Part shown: in pieces, positions 9,284 to 18,854 of the stretch
How positions within the stretch are numbered: the first letter of the stretch is position 1
How the letters are laid out: each line of letters starts with the position of its first letter
Assembly (NCBI GenBank): GCA_022649055.1
Contig: JALCNL010000007.1
Span: 1 to 43,445, forward strand
DNA: 43,445 bases
Reading direction: 5' to 3'
Source: Megasphaera sp.
GTDB taxonomy: Bacteria > Bacillota > Negativicutes > Veillonellales > Megasphaeraceae
The notes under the pieces: model-generated
Databases searched by the model: none
What the model saw: the letters and a program-made list of their open reading frames with translations, nothing else
Told to the model about the DNA's origin: nothing
Program-made: the position numbers and the translations under genes

Positions 9284-10891
9284 TTATTCTTCGTCTTCCC
9301 GTTTTAAATTATCAGGAGTAGTGCAGAAGGTAAATCCGGGATTTCGTTCAATGATCCAGTTTGTCTGCCATTCATTGGAAATAAGGAGAACCAGACGCTG
9401 CTTATTATCTTTAACAATCATAGCACTGTCAATGTTTTTCATTTCTTTGTAATCGTGGCCGTTATCTTGAATCCAGCGGGCAACAGAGAAAGGAAGACGA
9501 TTCATTTCCAACTCTACACCATATTCATGTTTGAGCCGGTATTCCAATACGTCAAACTGCAGCTCACCAACGGCACCGACAATGTAACTTTCCATAGAAC
9601 CTAAATTTTCAAAAATTTGCACAGCACCTTCTTGGGCCAGTTGCGTCATCCCCTTCAAAAATTGTTTGCGCTTCATTGTATCTTTCGCACGAATGCGGGC
9701 AAATAATTCCGGTGGGAATACGGGAAAGTCAGCAAAAGTAACTTTCTTTTTTCCCGTATACAACGTATCCCCGACGCCCATGGTACCATTGTCGAAGACT
9801 CCGATAATATCACCGGGGTAGGCATCATCTATAATAGTGCGTTCTGTGGCTAAAAATTGCTGAGGCTGCATAAGACGTATGGTCTTCCCGCTTTGACGAT
9901 GATTAACGGTCATACCTTTTTCAAATTTTCCTGAACAAATGCGCATGAATACGATACGGTCATGATGCTGGGGATTCATGTTGGCCTGGATTTTAAAAAC
10001 AAATGATGTAAATTCTTCGGAGGCAGGATCGATTATATCTTCTAACGTTTTACGCGGCTGCGGCTGGGGGGCCATTTTTAGAAACTTTTCCAAAAATGGC
10101 TTGACGCCAAAGTTGGTCATGGCGGAACCGAAGAACATAGGGGTAAGCTGACCGTTTTTTACTTTTTCGAAATCAAACGTATCGCCGGCTTCGTCGAGAA
10201 GAGATATATCATCGATCAGCGATTGGTGTACGTCTTCTTCCAGGAGTTCACGGAAAACAGGGTCGTCAGCAGATCCCTTTGTGGAGGCCAATTTGTGCTG
10301 GCCGTGGGAGGTATCTTTTTCAAATAATTCGATAGTGGCTGTTTCGCGGTCGTAAATTCCTTGATAACTGCCATTGAGGCCGATGGGCCAATTCATAGGA
10401 TAGGCGTGAATGCCAAGAAGACTTTCTATCTCATCCATAAGGTCAAACGGATTGCGGCCAAAGTGGTCGATTTTATTGACAAAAGTAAAAATGGGGATGC
10501 CCCGTTCTTTACAAACACGAAACAGTTTTTTTGTTTGTGCTTCTACGCCTTTAGCTACGTCAATAAGCATGACGGCGCTATCGGCGGCCATCAGTGTGCG
10601 GTAGGTATCTTCACTGAAGTCCTGATGACCCGGGGTATCTAAAATATTGATGTGGTGACCTGCATAATCAAATTGCAAGACTGAGCTGGTAACCGAGATA
10701 CCACGTTGTTTTTCAATTTCCATCCAGTCCGATACGGCGTGTTTTGTTGTTTTTCTTGCTTTGACGGAACCGGCCAGATGAATGGCACCGCCGTAGAGCA
10801 GCAGTTTTTCAGTTAAAGTCGTTTTGCCGGCATCTGGGTGAGAGATGATAGCAAAGGTACGACGTTTGTTAATTTCTTCTATTAAGGACAT
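9284..10891 (-). CDS. prfC: Peptide chain release factor 3 (RF3)
   Basis: The 535-aa translational GTPase starts MSLIEEINKRRTFAIISHPDAGKTT. G1 is HPDAGKTT (residues 18-25), and IEKQRGISVTSS (G2), DTPGHQDFSEDTYR (G3) and FVNKIDHFGRNP (G4) follow. RF3 recycles RF1/RF2 from the ribosome after peptide release. An in-frame GTG at 10903 is less likely as start, because a gaggtg site sits just before the ATG at 10891 and the E. coli protein starts at the same place. It is the only clear minus-strand gene in the window, convergent with the VTT gene and divergent from mfd. Confidence 0.96.
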   Translation of the reverse strand: MSLIEEINKRRTFAIISHPDAGKTTLTEKLLLYGGAIHLAGSVKARKTTKHAVSDWMEIEKQRGISVTSSVLQFDYAGHHINILDTPGHQDFSEDTYRTLMAADSAVMLIDVAKGVEAQTKKLFRVCKERGIPIFTFVNKIDHFGRNPFDLMDEIESLLGIHAYPMNWPIGLNGSYQGIYDRETATIELFEKDTSHGQHKLASTKGSADDPVFRELLEEDVHQSLIDDISLLDEAGDTFDFEKVKNGQLTPMFFGSAMTNFGVKPFLEKFLKMAPQPQPRKTLEDIIDPASEEFTSFVFKIQANMNPQHHDRIVFMRICSGKFEKGMTVNHRQSGKTIRLMQPQQFLATERTIIDDAYPGDIIGVFDNGTMGVGDTLYTGKKKVTFADFPVFPPELFARIRAKDTMKRKQFLKGMTQLAQEGAVQIFENLGSMESYIVGAVGELQFDVLEYRLKHEYGVELEMNRLPFSVARWIQDNGHDYKEMKNIDSAMIVKDNKQRLVLLISNEWQTNWIIERNPGFTFCTTPDNLKREDEE

Positions 10892-10998
10892 AATACACCT
10901 CACTCAGTTTATCAAACATTATTAATTATAAAAGTTTTTTCTATTATATGCAATTCATTTTGAAAAATATCTTTCTATTAGCGTTAGCGTGTGATGTG

Positions 10999-11007
10999 TG
11001 TTATAAT
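10999..11007 (+). promoter_or_regulatory. Extended -10 promoter for mfd
   Basis: TGTTATAAT at 10999-11007 is a perfect extended -10. The best -35 candidate is the weak TTAGCG at 10978-10983, 18 bp away. The mfd start is about 90 bp downstream, leaving a leader with two hairpins. Confidence 0.65.
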
Positions 11008-11027
11008 GATACAACAAATAAAAAATG

Positions 11028-11078
11028 ACTGCCGAATGACTGGCAGTGGAGGGCTTTAGCGTATCTAAAGCCCCCTTT
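11028..11078 (+). promoter_or_regulatory. Two hairpins in the mfd leader
   Basis: A 6-bp hairpin (11028-11033 with 11042-11047) is followed by a GC-rich 9-bp hairpin (11051-11059 with 11065-11073, 5-nt loop). The second ends in CCTTTGC, so the T run is too short for a convincing terminator. It ends about 25 bases before the mfd ATG. It may be an attenuator or a weak terminator; I cannot decide. Confidence 0.4.
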
Positions 11079-11097
11079 GCTGTGAGGTAATTTGAAT

Positions 11098-14000
11098 ATG
11101 AATGATATGTTATATCAAAGAATGTGTGAGGATACAAATCTGACTTCTTCGCGTAAGCTTTTTACTATTACCGGATGCCATAGCATATATGGTCTCGGAG
11201 GTTCTGCAAAGGTCGCTTTTACCGGCATGACATTGGCTATGTCGGGGAAAAAGGCCGTTATTGTTGTGCCGACAAAAGAGCAGCAGGTTTCCTGGATTTC
11301 TGATTTGCAGTTTTTTGCACCTGCTTTGAAAACGCTTGATTTTCCGCTCGTGGACAGAGCTGTTTTTTCAACAACGGCTAAAAGTATGGAGCGAGCTGCC
11401 AGACAGATGGAGGTGTTGAGTGGTTTGCGCCAGCAGCGTCCAGATGTTGTGGTTGCTACAGCGGAAGAAGCAGCGCAGTACGTTGTGACTCCTCAGGTTA
11501 TTGATGATGCAGCTGTCGAACTGCGGGTACAAACGGAATGCGATCGCGATGCATTGCTTCAACATCTTGTAAACGGTGGCTACGAGCGAGTGGATATGGT
11601 GGATCGTCGCGGTCATTTTTCGGTCCGTGGGGATATTTTGGACATTTATGCTATAAATCAGGAATCAGCCGTGCGTATAGAATTTTTTGGAGACGAGATT
11701 GATAGTCTTCGTTTTTTTGATGCCAATACGCAGAAATCTGTCCGACAGGTTGCAGAAATCCGTATATTGCCGGTGTCTTTAGGAACGGAAGCGGGTATAT
11801 TTAAATCGACGATTCTGGATTATATGGATAATGGTATTATTATATGGGATGAACCGAATCGGACTCGCGAAGCATTGAAAAAAGTTGTAAAGGAATCGGA
11901 TGATTACAAAAAATGGCTTTGTCCTTGGAAAAAATTTGCTGGCGAGACCAGAGACTGTGTACAGATTATTTTGTCTCTTTTAGCACAGTCTGTGCCGGAT
12001 ATGTTTATTGATGAGTCGTCCAGTTTTACTGCAAAGACAATGGCAAGTTTTCAAAAACAGTTTGTTTTATTAAAAGATGAGTTGGATCATTGGCGAGAAA
12101 ATAAAAATTCTGTTATTTTTGTTATTAGCAGTAAACAGCGCAGTGATTCATTATCCAGCTGGCTTCGGCAGAACGACATAGAACCTGTGTTTTATGAGGG
12201 GGAGCAGGAGTTGATTCCGGCAGCTGTTTATATTGCCGATGGTGAGATACGCAACGGATTTGAATTGCCCTATGCCAGACTGGTTATGCTTTCCGAACGC
12301 GATATATATGGCATGCAGAAACACCGATTGCGCCATCATGTGCAAAAGGGTGAAGAAATCAATTATTTTACGGATCTCAAAGTGGGAGATTATGTCGTTC
12401 ACGAAGTACACGGCATTGGTAAGTATGTGGGAATCAAAACCATTGAAATGGATGATGTTCATAAAGATTATTTGGAAATTCACTATGCTGGGAAAGATAC
12501 ATTATATGTTCCGACCGATCAAATCAATCTATTGCAGCGGTATATAGGCAATGAGGGCGAAGCCCCGAAACTTCATACGATGGGGGGGAATGACTGGCAA
12601 AAGACCCGCAGTAAGGCCCAAAAATCAATTACTGATTTAGCGGAAAAGCTGGTAGCTATTTATGCACAGCGGGAAATTGTTGCGGGATTTGCATATCCAC
12701 CCGATTCACCATGGCAAAAAGAGTTTGAAGAGGCATTTCCATATGAAGAAACCGAAGATCAGCTCAAAGCGGTTGTAGAGATAAAAAAGAGCATGGAACA
12801 GCCGTATCCGATGGATTGTTTGGTATGTGGAGATGTCGGCTTTGGTAAAACGGAAGTAGCCATGCGGGCTGTATTTAAGGCTGTGATGGGCGGCAAGCAG
12901 GTTGCAGTGCTTGTACCCACAACGGTGTTGGCTCAGCAGCATTTTCAAACCTTTACAGAACGATTTCGTAATTTCGGGGCACGTTGTGAAGTATTGAACC
13001 GGTTCCGTTCGGCTAAAGAGAAAAAAGATATTTTAGCGAATGTGTGGACTGGGGAAATTGATGTATTGATTGGTACGCACAGTTTATTGAACAAAAAGGT
13101 CCGCTTTAAAAATCTTGGACTTCTTGTTGTCGATGAAGAACAGCGATTCGGTGTAGCACAAAAAGAAAAATGGAAATCGTGGGCAGCTCATATCGATGTG
13201 TTGACGTTGAGTGCAACACCTATTCCGCGAACCTTACATATGTCTTTGGTCGGAGTGCGCCAAATGTGCGTTATTGAAACACCGCCGACAGATCGTTTTC
13301 CTGTACAGACATATGTCGTTGAATATGATGCCCACCTTGTTCATGATGCGATAATGCGGGAAAAAAGACGAGGTGGACAGGTATTTTTTGTCTATAATCG
13401 AGTGGCCACTATTGAGCGTATGAAGGAGGAGCTTCAAGCATTATTGCCGGATATTACAATTGGAATTGCGCATGGACAAATGAGTGGTGCCATGCTTGAA
13501 CAAGTTATGTTTGATTTTTACGAAGGACAGTATGATGTGTTGTTGTGTTCGAGTTTAGTTGAAAATGGTCTTGATGTGGCGAATGCCAATACCATTATTA
13601 TTTATGATGCGGATCATTTCGGGTTGTCACAACTATATCAGATGCGTGGGCGTGTAGGACGCAGTCATCGTATGGCATATGCCTACTTCTTGTACCGCAA
13701 GGATAAAATTCTTTCGGAAGTGGCTGAAAAGCGATTACAGGCTATCAAGGAGTTTACAGAACTGGGTTCTGGATTTAAAATAGCTATGCGGGATTTAGAA
13801 ATCCGCGGAGCCGGAAATTTATTAGGTCGGGAACAGCATGGAAATATAGCAAGCGTAGGGTTTGCCATGTATTGTCATATGTTGGAAGAGGCCATTGCCA
13901 AAGCCCAGAACGAAAATGGACAGATCGGAGAAATTTCGCAGCCTAAAACGGTCATGGATATTCATATTGATGCCTTTATCGATGACGCCTACATTCAAAA

Positions 14001-14397
14001 CGGCGGCCAGAAAGTTGAAATGTACCAGCGGATGGCGATGCTTCGAACTCAGAAGGAATTTACTGATTTGCGACAAGAAATCATTGACCGATACGGTAAA
14101 CCTACCCTGCCGGTGGAAACCTTATTGCGGGCGACACAAATTCGATTAATGGGGAAAGAAATCGGACTTATCCTTATTGCAGAGAAAAAAGATTGGTTAG
14201 AGTTAAAATGGCGGAGTATTGCGGAAATGCCGCCGTTGGCACGACTAGAAGATGCGCTGTGTAAACGTTTTCGGATAGTTCCAGATTCATCCGTTACATT
14301 GCGTGTTTCTACGAAGGGAATCACAGATATATTGTCTTTTCTTGAATATTTATTTCAGTCGATTGTTAGGCTAAGAAAGGGGAATCGGCTTGACTAA
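11098..14397 (+). CDS. mfd: Mfd transcription-repair coupling factor
   Basis: The 1099-aa SF2 translocase carries, in order, a UvrB-like N-terminal module (~residues 30-330), the RNA-polymerase interaction domain (FTDLKVGDYVVHEVHGIGKYVGI, ~420-445), a RecG-like helicase with Walker A GDVGFGKTE (~578-586) and DEEQ box (~680), the QMRGRVGRS motif VI, and the TRCF domain. Mfd removes stalled RNA polymerase and recruits UvrA to transcribed-strand lesions. It is slightly shorter than the 1148-aa E. coli protein. A TTG at 11092 is possible, but the site gaggt (11083-11087) suits the ATG at 11098. The next gene starts 8 bases inside the 3' end, indicating translational coupling. Confidence 0.96.
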   Translation: MNDMLYQRMCEDTNLTSSRKLFTITGCHSIYGLGGSAKVAFTGMTLAMSGKKAVIVVPTKEQQVSWISDLQFFAPALKTLDFPLVDRAVFSTTAKSMERAARQMEVLSGLRQQRPDVVVATAEEAAQYVVTPQVIDDAAVELRVQTECDRDALLQHLVNGGYERVDMVDRRGHFSVRGDILDIYAINQESAVRIEFFGDEIDSLRFFDANTQKSVRQVAEIRILPVSLGTEAGIFKSTILDYMDNGIIIWDEPNRTREALKKVVKESDDYKKWLCPWKKFAGETRDCVQIILSLLAQSVPDMFIDESSSFTAKTMASFQKQFVLLKDELDHWRENKNSVIFVISSKQRSDSLSSWLRQNDIEPVFYEGEQELIPAAVYIADGEIRNGFELPYARLVMLSERDIYGMQKHRLRHHVQKGEEINYFTDLKVGDYVVHEVHGIGKYVGIKTIEMDDVHKDYLEIHYAGKDTLYVPTDQINLLQRYIGNEGEAPKLHTMGGNDWQKTRSKAQKSITDLAEKLVAIYAQREIVAGFAYPPDSPWQKEFEEAFPYEETEDQLKAVVEIKKSMEQPYPMDCLVCGDVGFGKTEVAMRAVFKAVMGGKQVAVLVPTTVLAQQHFQTFTERFRNFGARCEVLNRFRSAKEKKDILANVWTGEIDVLIGTHSLLNKKVRFKNLGLLVVDEEQRFGVAQKEKWKSWAAHIDVLTLSATPIPRTLHMSLVGVRQMCVIETPPTDRFPVQTYVVEYDAHLVHDAIMREKRRGGQVFFVYNRVATIERMKEELQALLPDITIGIAHGQMSGAMLEQVMFDFYEGQYDVLLCSSLVENGLDVANANTIIIYDADHFGLSQLYQMRGRVGRSHRMAYAYFLYRKDKILSEVAEKRLQAIKEFTELGSGFKIAMRDLEIRGAGNLLGREQHGNIASVGFAMYCHMLEEAIAKAQNENGQIGEISQPKTVMDIHIDAFIDDAYIQNGGQKVEMYQRMAMLRTQKEFTDLRQEIIDRYGKPTLPVETLLRATQIRLMGKEIGLILIAEKKDWLELKWRSIAEMPPLARLEDALCKRFRIVPDSSVTLRVSTKGITDILSFLEYLFQSIVRLRKGNRLD

Positions 14398-15973
14398 GAG
14401 CTCATTTTTACGCGGAGCTATGATACTGACTTTTGCCGGTATTGTGGTTAAAATATTAGGCGGCGTCAATCGTATCCTTCTTTCCCGGCTTTTAGGCGGG
14501 GAAGGGATAGGTCTTTACCAAATGGCGTATCCTATGTACATATTGCTGCTTAGTATTGCCGGAGCGGGGATTCCGATTGCTGTTTCCATTATGATTGCCG
14601 AACAGGCGGCAAGGGGAAACTATAGTGGTACCAAGCGGGTGTTTCATATTACCTTGGTTTTTACATTGATTATTGCTGTACTATGCGGACTGGGATTAGC
14701 CTTAGGTGCAAACTTCCTTATCACTTGCGGTTTGGTGCGAGATGAACGGGCCTATTTGCCGCTTTTCGTATTGGCACCGGCTCTTACCGTGTCGATTATA
14801 ACGTGTTGTTTCCGTGGTTATTTTCAAGGGTTGCAGCTTATGACTCCGACAGCTATTTCCCAAATGCTCGATCAGTTTGTGCGAGTGTGTGCTATGCTGG
14901 CGCTGGCAAGTTTTTTTCTGCCTTACGGGCTTGAAAAAGCAGCTGCCGGAGCGACTTTTGGCGCTGTTCCGGGTGCGATAGCCGGTTTGACCGCTATTGT
15001 TTGGATTTATTACCGGTATACAAAAAAACAGCAGCCTTGTGATACCGGGAAGTTTGTGCAAAGTTCTCCCGGGGCTGTTATCAAACGTCTTATTATTCTT
15101 GCCGTACCGGTTGCGGCAGCTAATATGCTGCTGCCTGCTGTGGCTAGTATTGATTTGTTCATTGTACCGCAGCGCTTGGAGGCTGCGGGGTATACTGTAC
15201 ATCAGGCAACGGCTCTTTTCGGGTATTTGACGGGCATGGCTAACGGTATCGTGCAGCTTCCGGCTATTTTGACGATGGCACTAGCAACGAGTCTTGTTCC
15301 TGCTGTATCAGCGGCATATGCCGCCAGTCGCATGGATATCGTACTGCAGCGTACGAATACAGCGATGCGTATTGCTAATCTTATTACGATGCCGGCAACG
15401 TTTGGCATGGCGGTGCTGGCTGTACCTATTTCTCAAATGCTATATGCAACGCCGCTGGCAGGGCCGGCTATTTGTGTATTATCCTTGTCTGTCCTGCTTG
15501 TCGGGGTACAGCAAGTTACCAGCGGACTTTTACAAGGAATGGGACATACAGCGATTCCTTTATATAATATGGTGGTAGCAGCATTGCTGAAAATCGTTTT
15601 GAGCTGGCATTTGACTGCGATTCCATGGTTGGGTGAAGTGGGGGCGGCATGGGCGACCAATGCAGATTTGGCAATGGCGACGGTACTGAATCTTTATTTT
15701 GCATATCGATACGCGCACTATGTCATACAATGGAAATATATGGGAAAATTACTTGCGGCATCGGCGTTGACAGGCGTTACGGCGTGGTTTGTATATCATG
15801 CACTGGTTTTTCTGTTAGGTAATACAGTGGCTACTACGGCAGCCATATTGACAGCGATTATCATCTATTTAGCGGGTTTGCTGCTAGTACATGCGGTGAC
15901 TCCTGACGATGTGCAGAAAATACCAATCGCAGGGGAAAAATTGAATCAAATAATGGGGAAACTGCATCATTAA
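14390..15973 (+). CDS. MOP-superfamily flippase, SpoVB/YabM/MurJ-like
   Basis: The 527-aa protein has about 14 membrane segments and the polysaccharide-biosynthesis/MATE fold. The start reads ILTFAGIVVKILGGVNRILLSRLLGGEGIGLYQMAYP, close to Firmicute SpoVB/YabM proteins, and RGYFQGLQLMTPTAISQMLDQ follows. Members flip lipid II or other lipid-linked oligosaccharides. In Bacillus the yabM gene also sits between mfd and yabN, so the order here is conserved. The start is a TTG overlapping the end of mfd, supported by aaaggggaa (14376-14384). Lipid II flipping for this copy is inference, and it need not be a sporulation gene. Confidence 0.85.
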   Translation: MTKSSFLRGAMILTFAGIVVKILGGVNRILLSRLLGGEGIGLYQMAYPMYILLLSIAGAGIPIAVSIMIAEQAARGNYSGTKRVFHITLVFTLIIAVLCGLGLALGANFLITCGLVRDERAYLPLFVLAPALTVSIITCCFRGYFQGLQLMTPTAISQMLDQFVRVCAMLALASFFLPYGLEKAAAGATFGAVPGAIAGLTAIVWIYYRYTKKQQPCDTGKFVQSSPGAVIKRLIILAVPVAAANMLLPAVASIDLFIVPQRLEAAGYTVHQATALFGYLTGMANGIVQLPAILTMALATSLVPAVSAAYAASRMDIVLQRTNTAMRIANLITMPATFGMAVLAVPISQMLYATPLAGPAICVLSLSVLLVGVQQVTSGLLQGMGHTAIPLYNMVVAALLKIVLSWHLTAIPWLGEVGAAWATNADLAMATVLNLYFAYRYAHYVIQWKYMGKLLAASALTGVTAWFVYHALVFLLGNTVATTAAILTAIIIYLAGLLLVHAVTPDDVQKIPIAGEKLNQIMGKLHH

Positions 15974-15995
15974 CAAATCGTTTTTGGAGGATACT

Positions 15996-17159
15996 ATGAG
16001 AAATATTCGACTTATATCAGTAGGCATGTTCCCTGATGAGTCCATTAGCCTTTCTGCGTACCGGAAGATGCAGCAGGCAGAGATTGTATTTGTGAGTAAC
16101 CATTATCCCCATATTATGGACTTTTTGGAAAAAGAAAACATTACATATAAAAGATTACCATGTGTGCGGGTGATTGCTGGACAGGAAGTTCTCTGCCAGG
16201 AAGCCGTTTCCATGCTGCTGCAATGGGCACAGCAACATGAAGTATTATATATTACTGTCGATGCGGCTGCCGATCCTGTAGCAAAACAATTGGATGAACA
16301 GGTTCGGCAGGTGAATCCGGGCATTGCTATAGCTATCGAAACAGGAAGTCCGATTGATATAGGATTGCCGTTTGATATGCAGCCCCTGCTCGATGTTATG
16401 GCAGAGCTGCGGAGTGATGATCATGGATGTCCGTGGGACAGAGCACAAACACATCGTACGCTGCGACGTTACTTACTGGAGGAAGTGTACGAAATGCTGG
16501 ATGCGGTGGATATGGACGATATGCTGGGTATTCGGGAAGAAATGGGAGATATACTGTATCAGATTGCATTTCACTGCCGATTGGCTGAAGAGAAAGGCCT
16601 ATTTAGTGCACAGGATGTCGTGAAAGATGTTACCGATAAAATGATTAGACGACATCCGCATGTTTTCGATAAGAAAAAGCTTGAAAACATAGGTAAGAGT
16701 ATGGTAAACTGGGATAGATTAAAGCAAGGAGAACAACGACAGCAGCATCAACATCTTCTTGACGGTGTGGTAAAAGGAATGCCTTCTTTACTTGAAACAT
16801 ATAAACTTCAAGAGAAATCTGCCAAGGTAGGTTTTGAGTGGGAAGTAACTGACCAGGTTTGGGATAAAGTACAAGAAGAAGTGCAGGAGCTGAAAGATGC
16901 TCTGCAGGAGAAAAATCCGACCCATATCGAAGAAGTAGCAGGTGATGTCTTGTTTGTGTTGGTCAATTTATTTCGGCGGCATTGTATAGAGCCGGAATGT
17001 GCGTTACATCGTGCTAACAGCAAATTCCGTCGTAGATTTTCTTACGTGGAAGATAAAGTTAAGGAAAGCGGTAAATCCTGGCAGATGTTCACCCTGCTGG
17101 AATTGAATGATTTCTGGAAGGAAGCAAAGGAAATCGAAGGGCGTAGTTCCACCGTATAG
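15996..17159 (+). CDS. mazG: MazG/YabN-type NTP pyrophosphohydrolase with shortened methylase-like N-terminus
   Basis: In this 387-aa protein, residues ~140-380 are two MazG repeats: LRSDDHGCPWDRAQTHRTL followed by LLEEVYEMLDAVD and REEMGDILYQIAFH, then KVGFEWE and EEVAGDVLFVLVNLFRR. These carry the acidic EExxE/ExxD metal ligands. MazG hydrolyses NTPs to NMP and PPi. YabN homologues carry a complete ~220-aa tetrapyrrole methylase domain in front. Here only ~125 residues precede MazG, starting with recognisable RLISVGMFPDESISLSAYRKM. The ATG at 15996 follows ggagg (15986-15990); a TTG at 15984 overlaps that site and is unlikely. It sits 22 bp after the flippase gene. Confidence 0.88.
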   Translation: MRNIRLISVGMFPDESISLSAYRKMQQAEIVFVSNHYPHIMDFLEKENITYKRLPCVRVIAGQEVLCQEAVSMLLQWAQQHEVLYITVDAAADPVAKQLDEQVRQVNPGIAIAIETGSPIDIGLPFDMQPLLDVMAELRSDDHGCPWDRAQTHRTLRRYLLEEVYEMLDAVDMDDMLGIREEMGDILYQIAFHCRLAEEKGLFSAQDVVKDVTDKMIRRHPHVFDKKKLENIGKSMVNWDRLKQGEQRQQHQHLLDGVVKGMPSLLETYKLQEKSAKVGFEWEVTDQVWDKVQEEVQELKDALQEKNPTHIEEVAGDVLFVLVNLFRRHCIEPECALHRANSKFRRRFSYVEDKVKESGKSWQMFTLLELNDFWKEAKEIEGRSSTV

Positions 17160-17217
17160 GGACGGAATTCATTTAGCAGCGAATTTATAGATGTAACAGA
17201 AAAAAGGAGGATTTGTT

Positions 17218-17496
17218 ATGAACAAAACAGAATTGATTGCTAGTGTTGCACAGAAGTCCGATTTGACAAAGAAAGACGCTGAAAAGGCTGTAAAAGCTGT
17301 GTTTGCTTCCATCAGCGAAACCTTGAATAAAGGTGACAAAGTACAAATTATCGGCTTTGGTACTTTCGAAGTACGCCAGCGTAAAGCTCGTGAAGGTCGC
17401 AATCCCCAGAACAACAAGCCAATCAAAATCAAAGCTTCCAAGACTCCGGCATTTAAAGCTGGTAAACAGTTGAAAGATATGGTTAATAAAAAATAA
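17218..17496 (+). CDS. hup: HU-family histone-like DNA-binding protein
   Basis: The 92-aa protein is a classic [24 protein letters not shown], then the [26 protein letters not shown] beta-arm with the intercalating proline in NPQ, and [13 protein letters not shown]. It binds and bends DNA as a dimer and compacts the nucleoid. A strong aaaaaaggagg site precedes the ATG, consistent with high expression, and a terminator follows directly. HU commonly sits near mazG/yabN genes in Firmicutes. Confidence 0.96.
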   Translation: MNKTELIASVAQKSDLTKKDAEKAVKAVFASISETLNKGDKVQIIGFGTFEVRQRKAREGRNPQNNKPIKIKASKTPAFKAGKQLKDMVNKK

Positions 17497-17512
17497 GCTT
17501 TTGTAATGTACT

Positions 17513-17546
17513 AAGGGCCGCATCTTAATACGGCCCTTTTCTTTTC
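17513..17546 (+). terminator. Intrinsic terminator after hup
   Basis: An 8-bp GC-rich stem (17513-17520 with 17531-17538) with a 10-nt loop leads into a T-rich tail. Confidence 0.92.
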
Positions 17547-17614
17547 TTGGATTTTGTCGTAACATAGTAATATATCCAATTGTTTCATAAGTCTTGTCAA
17601 AAGAGGGAAACAGG

Positions 17615-18778
17615 ATGAAAAAGAAAAAGGTGCTTATTCTGTCAGCATCAATTGGTGCTGGACATACGCAGGCAGCACGAGCAATAGAAGAATATTTAAG
17701 ACAGGTTCCCGGACAATGTGAAGTAGAGCATGTGGACTTTTTATCCAATGATTTTCTTTCCATTGATAATTTGGTTAAGGAAACGTACATAAAAATCTTG
17801 GATGTATTTCCTATGTTGTATGATTTGATGTATTACTCTTCGCAAGGATACAAAAAGGGAATGATGGTAAAGACCATGGTAGCATGGGGCTTGAAACGGC
17901 GTATGATGCGTGTTATTACGGAAAGAAAACCGGACATTATTGTATTTACACACCCGTTTCCAGCTGCTGCGGCGGCTCTTTTAAAACGACAGCATCGCAT
18001 TGATATTCCACTTGTAGCGGTCATTACAGATTTTGCTATCCATCAGTTTTGGATATATCAGCAGATGGATTTATATTGTGTTGCGGCTTCACAAATTAAA
18101 GACCTGCTTATTCACCAGCGCATTGATCGACAGAAAATTATTGTATCAGGAATCCCAATTCGCAATACGTTTCAACAGGAACGGTGGCAATTGGAAACAA
18201 GTCGTAAGCGGGAACGTAATATACTGATTATGGGCGGTGGTCTTGGCATGGGGTCCATTAAACAATCATTGGCGCTTCTTGATCAACTTGACAACGTGGA
18301 TAGTTTTACTGTCGTTGCTGGATATAATGCGGATTTGTACGATCAAGTGTCTCAAATGCGCAGTGAATTACGACATACTGTATATGTATATGGCTATACA
18401 AACCGTATTTCTTCCTTGATGGTTCAGGCAACGCTGCTTGTTACTAAACCGGGAGCACTTACTTGTACGGAGGCAGCTACCGTTCAAATTCCGATGGTTT
18501 TATACAGTCCGATTCCAGGTCAGGAAGAGGCAAATGCTACGTATATGCAGAAAAAAGGATGTGCTCGCTGGGTGAAACATTCGGAAGAGTTGGTTTCAAC
18601 CGTATCTGAACTTATGACCAATCCAGAAGAATTGCGGCATATGTCTCAAGCTAGTGTAGCATGTCATCGCTATGGGGCACAAATTGTCGGTAAACAAGTT
18701 TTACAGATGCTGCAGCTTGAAGAAGCAGCGCATGTTGCCAATATGGGCTTTGCGGAATGTTCCGATACCCGGGCATAA
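17615..18778 (+). CDS. MGDG-synthase/UgtP-like glycosyltransferase
   Basis: The 387-aa GT-B enzyme begins VLILSASIGAGHTQAARAIEEYL, the MGDG-synthase-type N-terminal domain (~residues 3-170, with THPFPAAAAALL and AVITDFAIHQFW). A GT28-like C-terminal domain follows, with IMGGGLGMGSI, TKPGALTCTEAATVQIPMVLY and PGQEEANA. Relatives transfer glucose or galactose to diacylglycerol, or resemble MurG. In a diderm Firmicute the acceptor may be a membrane glycolipid, but this is inference. The ATG at 17615 is preceded by agaggga; an upstream TTG at 17594 has no site. Confidence 0.85.
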   Translation: MKKKKVLILSASIGAGHTQAARAIEEYLRQVPGQCEVEHVDFLSNDFLSIDNLVKETYIKILDVFPMLYDLMYYSSQGYKKGMMVKTMVAWGLKRRMMRVITERKPDIIVFTHPFPAAAAALLKRQHRIDIPLVAVITDFAIHQFWIYQQMDLYCVAASQIKDLLIHQRIDRQKIIVSGIPIRNTFQQERWQLETSRKRERNILIMGGGLGMGSIKQSLALLDQLDNVDSFTVVAGYNADLYDQVSQMRSELRHTVYVYGYTNRISSLMVQATLLVTKPGALTCTEAATVQIPMVLYSPIPGQEEANATYMQKKGCARWVKHSEELVSTVSELMTNPEELRHMSQASVACHRYGAQIVGKQVLQMLQLEEAAHVANMGFAECSDTRA

Positions 18779-18791
18779 TATATGATTTTAC

Positions 18792-18838
18792 AACCGGAGT
18801 ATTGAATAGCAGACAGTTATTCGCAACTCCGGTTTTAT
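18792..18838 (+). terminator. Probable intrinsic terminator between glycosyltransferase and deacetylase genes
   Basis: A 9-bp stem (18792-18800 with 18826-18834) encloses a 25-nt loop, and a short interrupted T run follows. The loop is long, so strength is uncertain. Confidence 0.6.
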
Positions 18839-18854
18839 TATAAAGGAGTAACTT

